From NCBI RefSeq assembly GCF_004331285.1, contig NZ_SJOH01000001.1, positions 62,001-126,000 of the forward strand: a DNA stretch of 64,000 nt. The letters run 5' to 3'. Both the position numbers and the translations under genes were made by a program. Positions 59,201 to 64,000 of the stretch are shown here, piece after piece. This DNA comes from Acinetobacter sp. ANC 3781. Its GTDB lineage: Bacteria; Pseudomonadota; Gammaproteobacteria; Pseudomonadales; Moraxellaceae. The first letter of the stretch is position 1. The number at the start of each line of letters is the position of its first letter. The notes under the pieces are model-generated. The model was not told where the DNA came from. It did not search any database and worked only from the letters and a program-made list of their open reading frames with translations.

Positions 59201-59550
59201 AAGCGAATAAGTTCATGAAAGAGCATGGTCTCCAATATACAAGAAATTTAGTTCGAGATTATCCGAATCATACCCATGTCACCAATGATGGGAGAATGTT
59301 TATTAATGAAAATACGTGTGTATCTCATATCAAAGTTCAGTTGAATGAATTGGTAAAAATGGACGACCTAAAACGCCTTGTTGAAAGTCGTGAGTTGGTT
59401 GAGTCTTATGGTGGGCTTGATTTGGCTAAGAAGGAATTGCAACGTCAGTCTATTTTGCGCTGGATAAATCCAGAAACAGAAAGGCTTCGCGGAGCCATCG
59501 CAGATGTTGAAAGTTGTCTTGAGACAGATAAGAAATTGGAGGGATTGTGA
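59197..59550 (+). CDS. Hypothetical early phage protein
   Basis: 117 residues: MKANKFMKEHGLQYTRNLVR, then TNDGRMFINENTCVSHIKVQ and a long charged helix (KRLVESRELVESYGGLDLAK). AAGGAGGT upstream is the strongest ribosome site in this operon. Overlaps the previous stop by four bases. Confidence 0.6.
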   Translation: MKANKFMKEHGLQYTRNLVRDYPNHTHVTNDGRMFINENTCVSHIKVQLNELVKMDDLKRLVESRELVESYGGLDLAKKELQRQSILRWINPETERLRGAIADVESCLETDKKLEGL

Positions 59551-59822
59551 TGATGCATACTGAATCAGAACATAATTTACTTCAGGCGATCTTTGATGAA
59601 ATGCAAGAGCTGAAAAATGCCCTTGCTCATCAAGATGAGCGTCGAGTAAGTATCAAGGAGTTCGCTAGTCGAATGAACATGAGCGAACCCACTCTTTATG
59701 ATCGAATCAAAAAAGGAGAAATAACCGCTCCACATAAGGATGGACCACGAAGTTACTATCTAAATAGTTATGTGAACGAAGTTGTCACAAGACATTCAAA
59801 AACTGATAAAGTAGCCGCTTAA
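59550..59822 (+). CDS. xis: Excisionase-like HTH protein
   Basis: 90 residues. After a short acidic helix comes a MerR/AlpA-type helix-turn-helix with wing: SIKEFASRMNMSEPTLYDRI, KKGEITAPHKDGPRSYYLNS. Last gene before attR, next to GTGAGTAA arm sites, as expected for Xis/recombination directionality factor. GGAGGG six bases upstream of ATG 59550; ATG 59553 is also possible. In the circular phage, xis would lie just upstream of int. Confidence 0.75.
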   Translation: MMHTESEHNLLQAIFDEMQELKNALAHQDERRVSIKEFASRMNMSEPTLYDRIKKGEITAPHKDGPRSYYLNSYVNEVVTRHSKTDKVAA

Positions 59823-59835
59823 TAAGCGGCTTTTT
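59812..59835 (+). terminator. Terminator at the prophage right end
   Basis: AGCCGC-ttaataa-GCGGCT followed by TTTT; the xis stop codon is in the loop. It blocks most phage early transcription from entering trpG. Confidence 0.85.
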
Positions 59836-59866
59836 AATGCCTGTTTTATTAGTCACTTTGCATGAA

Positions 59867-59886
59867 GTGAGTAACATTGTGAGTAA
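59867..59886 (+). repeat. Right-end tandem GTGAGTAA pair (integrase/Xis arm sites)
   Basis: GTGAGTAA at 59867-59874 and 59879-59886, starts 12 bases apart, exactly the spacing of the pair at 24331 and 24343 beside int. Probable P-arm sites. Confidence 0.65.
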
Positions 59887-59939
59887 TGGTTGAAATACTA
59901 AAAGCTCATTGCAATACATTTCAAGAGGTTACATCGAAT

Positions 59940-59956
59940 ATGCTTCTCATGATCGA
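59940..59956 (+). other. attR: phage-supplied start of trpG
   Basis: ATGCTTCTCATGATCGA; the core ATGATCGA (59949-59956) equals the one at attL. Left of it is phage DNA providing AAGAGG as Shine-Dalgarno and ATG CTT CTC, which encode the same Met-Leu-Leu as the host remnant ATG CTT TTA. Confidence 0.82.
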
Positions 59957-60524
59957 CAACTATGACTCCTTTACCTATAACATCGTTCAATATTTTGGCG
60001 AGTTAAATCAAGACGTAAAAGTAGTCCGTAATGATGCCGTGACATTGGAAGATATCGAGCGATGGCAACCCCAGTATCTGGTGATTGGTCCTGGCCCTTG
60101 TTCACCAAGTGAAGCCGGAATTTCAATTCCAGCCATTCAGCACTTTGCCGGCAAAATCCCATTGCTTGGCGTGTGTTTGGGACATCAAGCGATTGGCCAG
60201 GCTTTTGGTGGGGATATTATTCGCGCAAAGAACGTCATGCACGGTCGCTTGTCCGATATGTATCACAGTAACAAAGGCATCTTTAGCAACCTGCCTTCCC
60301 CCTTTTCTGCGACACGCTATCATTCACTGGTGATTGATCAGGCAACCGTACCAGATTGTTTGGAAGTGACCTGCTGGACCAATGAAGCCGATGGCAGTAT
60401 GGAAGAAATCATGGGTGTTAAACATAAGACATTAGCCGTCGAAGGCGTGCAGTTCCACCCTGAATCTATTTTGAGCCAACATGGTCATCAAATCTTCCAG
60501 AACTTTCTCGAAATTTATGCATAA
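59940..60524 (+). CDS. trpG: Anthranilate synthase component II (glutamine amidotransferase)
   Basis: 194 residues. Class I amidotransferase supplying ammonia to TrpE (and possibly PabB) for anthranilate. [20 protein letters not shown] start, oxyanion region [13 protein letters not shown], nucleophile Cys in [17 protein letters not shown], and His/Glu in VQFHPESI. The first three codons come from the phage and are synonymous with the host remnant; the rest is host. The frame can be read from a TTG at 59886, but AAGAGG before ATG 59940 and family alignment fix the start. First gene of trpGDC. Confidence 0.95.
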   Translation: MLLMIDNYDSFTYNIVQYFGELNQDVKVVRNDAVTLEDIERWQPQYLVIGPGPCSPSEAGISIPAIQHFAGKIPLLGVCLGHQAIGQAFGGDIIRAKNVMHGRLSDMYHSNKGIFSNLPSPFSATRYHSLVIDQATVPDCLEVTCWTNEADGSMEEIMGVKHKTLAVEGVQFHPESILSQHGHQIFQNFLEIYA

Positions 60525-60541
60525 AGAGCGTAACGAAAATA

Positions 60542-61588
60542 ATGAACATTCAACAAGCTTTAAATAATATTACCAAACAGATTCACCTGACCCAGCCACA
60601 AATGGAAGATGTGATGCGTAGCATCATGTCCGGTGAAGCAACCGATGCTCAAATCGGTGCGGTGATGATGGGCTTACGCTTAAAAGGCGAAAGTATTGAT
60701 GAAATTACTGCTGCTGCACGTGTCATGCGTGAGTTTGCCATTAAAATTGATGTTAGCGATATTCCACATTTAGTCGATATCGTGGGTACTGGCGGTGACG
60801 GTCAAAACCTGTTTAATGTCTCTACAGCATCCAGTTTTGTAATTGCTGCTGCCGGTGCAACCATTGCCAAGCATGGTAACCGAGGCGTGTCTTCAAAATC
60901 AGGTTCATCTGACTTGCTTGAAAAAGCAGGCATTAACCTAAACCTGAATATGCAGCAAACTGAACGCTGTATCCGTGAAATGGGTGTCGGCTTTTTATTT
61001 GCACCGAATCATCACAAAGCCATGAAATATGCCGTGGGTCCACGTCAAGAACTGGGTATTCGCAGTATTTTCAACTTGCTTGGTCCACTGACCAATCCGG
61101 CAGGAGTACAACGTTTTGTACTGGGTGTATTCTCGAATGAACTGTGTCGCCCGATTGCCGAAGTCATGAAACAATTGGGTGCTGAACATGTCATGGTGGT
61201 TCATTCTAAAGATGGTTTAGATGAAATCAGCCTTGCATCTTCAACTTATGTCGCTGAACTAAAAGATGGTGAAATCACCGAATGGATGATTAACCCTGAA
61301 GATGTCGATATTGAATCACAGACTTTAACCGGTTTAATTGTTGAAGATTCAGCTGAAAGCCTGGCTTTAATTAAAGATGCTTTGGGCAAGAAAAAATCGG
61401 CAAAAGGCGAAAAAGCGGCCAACATGATTGCACTCAATGCAGGTGCAGGCATTTATGTCTCCGGTTTAACCACAAGCTATAAACAAGGTGTGGCATTGGC
61501 ACATGACATTATTTACGGTGGACAAGCTTTAGAAAAAATGAGCGTTTTGTCTGAATTCACCAAAACCCTCAAAGAATACGAAGCTTAA
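60542..61588 (+). CDS. trpD: Anthranilate phosphoribosyltransferase
   Basis: 348 residues, second step of the anthranilate branch of tryptophan synthesis. Diagnostic [59 protein letters not shown] and LGPLTNPAG. Starts 17 bases after trpG. Confidence 0.97.
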   Translation: MNIQQALNNITKQIHLTQPQMEDVMRSIMSGEATDAQIGAVMMGLRLKGESIDEITAAARVMREFAIKIDVSDIPHLVDIVGTGGDGQNLFNVSTASSFVIAAAGATIAKHGNRGVSSKSGSSDLLEKAGINLNLNMQQTERCIREMGVGFLFAPNHHKAMKYAVGPRQELGIRSIFNLLGPLTNPAGVQRFVLGVFSNELCRPIAEVMKQLGAEHVMVVHSKDGLDEISLASSTYVAELKDGEITEWMINPEDVDIESQTLTGLIVEDSAESLALIKDALGKKKSAKGEKAANMIALNAGAGIYVSGLTTSYKQGVALAHDIIYGGQALEKMSVLSEFTKTLKEYEA

Positions 61589-61609
61589 GGCTATAAAGGA
61601 AATATTGTC

Positions 61610-62416
61610 ATGTTAGATATCACAAATACGATTTTAGGTAAAATTGTTGACCGCAAGCAGATAGAATTTGCTGCACGTTTAAAACAACATAGCTTAAAAG
61701 ATGTTGAAGAACTGGCGCAGGCAGCGACACCTGTACGTGGTTTCGCGCAAAGCCTGTTAAGCAAACGTCCAGGCGTGATTGCTGAAATTAAGAAAGCATC
61801 ACCGTCTAAAGGCGTGATTCGTGAAAATTTTAATCCTGCTGAAATTGCCCAGCAATATGAGCAAGCGGGCGCAGTCTGTTTATCGGTACTGACTGATGTG
61901 GACTTCTTCCAAGGTGCGGACGAAAATATTGCGATTGCTCGTTCACATTGTACCCTTCCTGCTCTACGCAAAGATTTCCTGATTGATCCTTATGGTGTGA
62001 TTGAAGCACGTGCCCTGCATGCAGACTGTATTCTTCTCATTGTGGCGTGTCTGTCTGACCAGCAACTGGAAGAAATGTCTAAAACTGCCTTTGAACACAA
62101 TCTGGATGTTCTGGTTGAAGTGCATGATGAAGCTGAGCTTGAACGTGCACTGAGACTTTCAGAACGTTGTCTGCTAGGCGTGAATAACCGTAATTTAAAA
62201 ACCTTTGATGTCGATTTAAATACCTCTCTGCGTTTGAAGAAATTGCTTGAGCCTTCACGTTTACTGGTGACTGAAAGTGGTATTGCCACACCAAATGATG
62301 TCCACATGATGCAACAGCATGATATTCATGCCTTCCTTGTGGGTGAAAGTTTTATGAAACAGCCTCGTCCAGATCATGCATTCACCGCATTATTTGGTCA
62401 GCCTGAACCTGTTTGA
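61610..62416 (+). CDS. trpC: Indole-3-glycerol-phosphate synthase
   Basis: 268-residue TIM-barrel enzyme closing the indole ring. AEIKKASPSKGVIRENFNPA, LSVLTDVDFFQG, LRKDFLIDPYG, LGVNNRNLKTF and ESGIATPNDV are the conserved barrel strands. No fused TrpF domain. Starts 21 bases after trpD. Confidence 0.97.
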   Translation: MLDITNTILGKIVDRKQIEFAARLKQHSLKDVEELAQAATPVRGFAQSLLSKRPGVIAEIKKASPSKGVIRENFNPAEIAQQYEQAGAVCLSVLTDVDFFQGADENIAIARSHCTLPALRKDFLIDPYGVIEARALHADCILLIVACLSDQQLEEMSKTAFEHNLDVLVEVHDEAELERALRLSERCLLGVNNRNLKTFDVDLNTSLRLKKLLEPSRLLVTESGIATPNDVHMMQQHDIHAFLVGESFMKQPRPDHAFTALFGQPEPV

Positions 62417-62431
62417 TGAATAATTAAGATT

Positions 62432-63118
62432 ATGAGTAAACATGATTCTTCGCTTTCGAAAGATCAGTACAACTTGCTGAAATCTTTTAAAAAGCAAATG
62501 ACCAATCCGCATTCAACTGCTCTTGCCAAGCAACCTGAGCCTAAAGCTCAGGCCCAGCAAGAACAGGAAGATGATTTCGATTTGTTCCAAAAGTCGATGC
62601 AAGGTGTCAAAAAAATGGACACCAGTAATATTGCGCCGATTGAAAAGAACAAAAAGAAAAAGATGGATGCCCAAACATTAGCGAAACGTGCTTCAGCCAC
62701 TGGCCCAATGCAAATAGACAATGCAGAGCTTTCTGATACCCAAGCCATGCTTAATCCCGTTGCCAGTCAAGCTACATTAAGCTATCGCATTGCAACTTTA
62801 CAGCACAAAGTGTTTGAAGATTTAAAAGCCGGTAACCTGCGCTGGTTTGAGGCAGTGGATCTACATGGTTGTACGGTTGAAGATGCGCGAGCTGCGGTAT
62901 TACAGATCATTCAAATGGCCAAAGATGAAAATCAAAATGTCATTAAAATTGTGCATGGTAAAGGTCCAGAAGCCATTTTAAAAACCTATGTCAATGGCTG
63001 GCTTCGTCAACACCGTGATGTTTTAGCGTTTGTCAGTGCACCTGAAAAGCAAGGTGGTACGGGTGCCGTTTTAGTCTTGCTCAAACGAAGCGAAAAAAAC
63101 CCTAAATTTAAACAGTAA
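62432..63118 (+). CDS. Smr-domain protein
   Basis: 228 residues. A Gln/Lys-rich, probably disordered N-terminal half, and a C-terminal Smr domain (about 135-220): VDLHGCTVEDARAAVLQIIQ, VIKIVHGKGP and GGTGAVLVLLKR. Smr domains are nucleases or RNA/DNA binding modules of the MutS2/SmrA/SmrB group. It follows trpC by 15 bases and so may ride on the trp transcript, although function is unrelated. Confidence 0.88.
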   Translation: MSKHDSSLSKDQYNLLKSFKKQMTNPHSTALAKQPEPKAQAQQEQEDDFDLFQKSMQGVKKMDTSNIAPIEKNKKKKMDAQTLAKRASATGPMQIDNAELSDTQAMLNPVASQATLSYRIATLQHKVFEDLKAGNLRWFEAVDLHGCTVEDARAAVLQIIQMAKDENQNVIKIVHGKGPEAILKTYVNGWLRQHRDVLAFVSAPEKQGGTGAVLVLLKRSEKNPKFKQ

Positions 63119-63138
63119 TCGGAATTTTTCCCCAAAAC

Positions 63139-63172
63139 ACGGCATTGTAGCGGTTTTCTGCTACAATGCCGT
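63139..63172 (+). promoter_or_regulatory. Long perfect hairpin before folE
   Basis: ACGGCATTGTAGC and its exact complement make 13 pairs with an eight-base loop, just after the Smr stop. The following bases (ccttgttcg) are not a T-run, so it is either a weak terminator or an RNA-stability or regulatory element. Confidence 0.55.
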
Positions 63173-63206
63173 CCTTGTTCGATATCAGTGTAAGTGAACA
63201 CGTCTT

Positions 63207-63761
63207 ATGTCTATGCAGCAATCCTACGCCAACATTTTAACTGCCGTTGGTGAAGATCTTAATCGTCCTGGTCTTAAAGATACGCCAATGCGTGCTGCTA
63301 AAGCTTTTTCGTATTTAACGTCTGGATATAGCAAAACTTTGGAAGAAGTGACCAACAGTGCGGTCTTCCCTTCTGACAACCGTGAAATGGTTTTAGTAAA
63401 AAATATTGAATTCTATTCTTTATGCGAACACCATTTATTGCCTTTTTACGGTCGTGTGCATATTGCTTATTTACCTGAAGGTAATGTTTTAGGTTTATCC
63501 AAATTTGCCCGCATTACTGAAATGTTTGCGCGTCGTTTGCAGATTCAGGAAAACCTGACTCAACAAATTGCTGAAGCTGTAGCTGAAGTCACTAAAGCAC
63601 GTGGTGTTGCCGTTATGATTGATTCTGCACATATGTGCATGATGATGCGTGGTGTAGGCAAACAGGAATCCACCACCCGTACGGTTTCTTTTGTCGGTGA
63701 TTTTAAAACCAATAAAGATGAACGTCGTGAATTCTTGACTGCTTTACCTGAAAGTCTCTAA
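63207..63761 (+). CDS. folE: GTP cyclohydrolase I
   Basis: 184 residues. First enzyme of folate (and queuosine precursor) synthesis, converting GTP to dihydroneopterin triphosphate. Zinc and active-site motifs: [40 protein letters not shown] and [18 protein letters not shown]. Normal length for the bacterial unimodular form. Confidence 0.96.
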   Translation: MSMQQSYANILTAVGEDLNRPGLKDTPMRAAKAFSYLTSGYSKTLEEVTNSAVFPSDNREMVLVKNIEFYSLCEHHLLPFYGRVHIAYLPEGNVLGLSKFARITEMFARRLQIQENLTQQIAEAVAEVTKARGVAVMIDSAHMCMMMRGVGKQESTTRTVSFVGDFKTNKDERREFLTALPESL

Positions 63762-63775
63762 GCTTTTCAGCTTTT

Positions 63776-63806
63776 AAAAAGTCCCCGCTTGTTCGGGGCT
63801 TTTTTA
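63776..63806 (+). terminator. Terminator after folE
   Basis: CCCCG-cttgtt-CGGGG stem inside AAAAAG/CTTTTTT arms with one bulged T. Confidence 0.85.
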
Positions 63807-63858
63807 TTGATGCTTTAATATTTTTCGTTTACACAACTTTTAACTTTAAGGATAAGTC

Positions 63859-64000
63859 ATGTCATCTATTTACTTAGCAGGTCATGGTTTGACTCAGAGT
63901 GAGGCAACGATTGATTATCCTCGTCCTGATCGTCTGGTTGCAGGTAATCCTAAACGTATCACCCAAAGTTTATATGAGCATCCCAATATGAACTGTGGCA
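63859..64000 (+). CDS. Cupin-domain protein (DUF861/EutQ-like), N-terminal part
   Basis: 47 codons before the window ends. SEATIDYPRPDRLVAGNPKRITQSLYEHP matches the opening of the DUF861 cupin group in which RPDRLVxGNPxR is conserved. AAGGATAAG lies before ATG. The metal site is outside the window. Confidence 0.75.
   Translation, partial: MSSIYLAGHGLTQSEATIDYPRPDRLVAGNPKRITQSLYEHPNMNCG

Larger units (their letters stand above)
24204..59956. mobile_element. Temperate podovirus prophage (about 35.7 kb) integrated in trpG
   Basis: Bounded by the 8-base core ATGATCGA at 24204-24211 and 59949-59956. It holds integrase, xis, immunity switch, replication, recombination, complete virion and lysis modules, with no interrupted gene seen. 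The virion genes follow the T7/BPP-1 type order (portal, scaffold, capsid, tail tube A and B, internal proteins, terminase, tail spike), but there is no phage RNA polymerase. It therefore looks inducible. Confidence 0.93.

Noticed and set aside
59886-59939. Upstream extension of the trpG frame to a TTG
   Set aside because: These codons lie in phage DNA next to arm repeats, lack a ribosome site, and the family alignment begins at ATG 59940.
24204-59956. Anti-phage defence or toxin-antitoxin cassette in the prophage
   Set aside because: No recognisable defence domains; the GNAT gene lacks the usual paired antitoxin with its own promoter and lies in the structural operon.

Overview
The window is chromosomal DNA of an Acinetobacter-like gammaproteobacterium. 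It is about 40% G+C by eye, and its proteins, four near-identical tRNA-Asn genes and scattered rather than clustered pathway genes fit that genus. Species cannot be settled from the sequence. The host parts are 1-24203 and 59957-64000. Between them lies one complete-looking temperate podovirus prophage of about 35.7 kb.

Left host arm: queF end, a conserved hypothetical, about 1 kb with no gene, murein enzymes mltB and rlpA, a YtcJ-type amidohydrolase lipoprotein, small membrane proteins, rpsB-tsf divergent from map, aspC, an EamA permease, a frameshifted GFA-family pseudogene, a thioesterase, tRNA-Asn, a DegS/AlgW-type protease divergent from a Nif3-like protein, Fe-superoxide dismutase, three more tRNA-Asn genes with a DUF2726 protein, ubiC-ubiA, and glnA. 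A sigma54 promoter and a probable NtrC site precede glnA.

Prophage: the integrase sits at the left end. Xis, at the right end, closes the rightward early operon. The immunity region at 54.2-55.4 kb has divergent cro and cI, with operator palindromes on both sides. The leftward (minus-strand) transcript runs cro, Rha-type antirepressor, replication genes, many small unknown genes, a RusA resolvase and an HTH protein. It then meets a terminator and continues into the virion genes: portal, Bbp19-like protein, scaffold, capsid, tail tube A and B, a GNAT/cupin pair, internal (ejection) proteins, terminase and an SGNH-type tail spike. Lysis genes come last. The virion set is T7/BPP-1-like, but no phage RNA polymerase is present, so late expression must use host polymerase, probably with antitermination.

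Integration site: the phage entered the first codons of trpG. A sequence resembling the start of trpG remains at the left end. The right end supplies a new Shine-Dalgarno, ATG and synonymous codons, so TrpG stays intact but trpGDC is cut off from its native promoter. Right host arm: trpG-trpD-trpC, an Smr-domain protein, folE and the start of a cupin gene.

The most interesting points are the start-codon-replacing att site in trpG, three late-gene terminators whose 3' arm carries the next gene's Shine-Dalgarno, and an ejection protein joining a lytic transglycosylase to a DdrB/ParB-like domain. All homology statements come from reading motifs, not from database searches.
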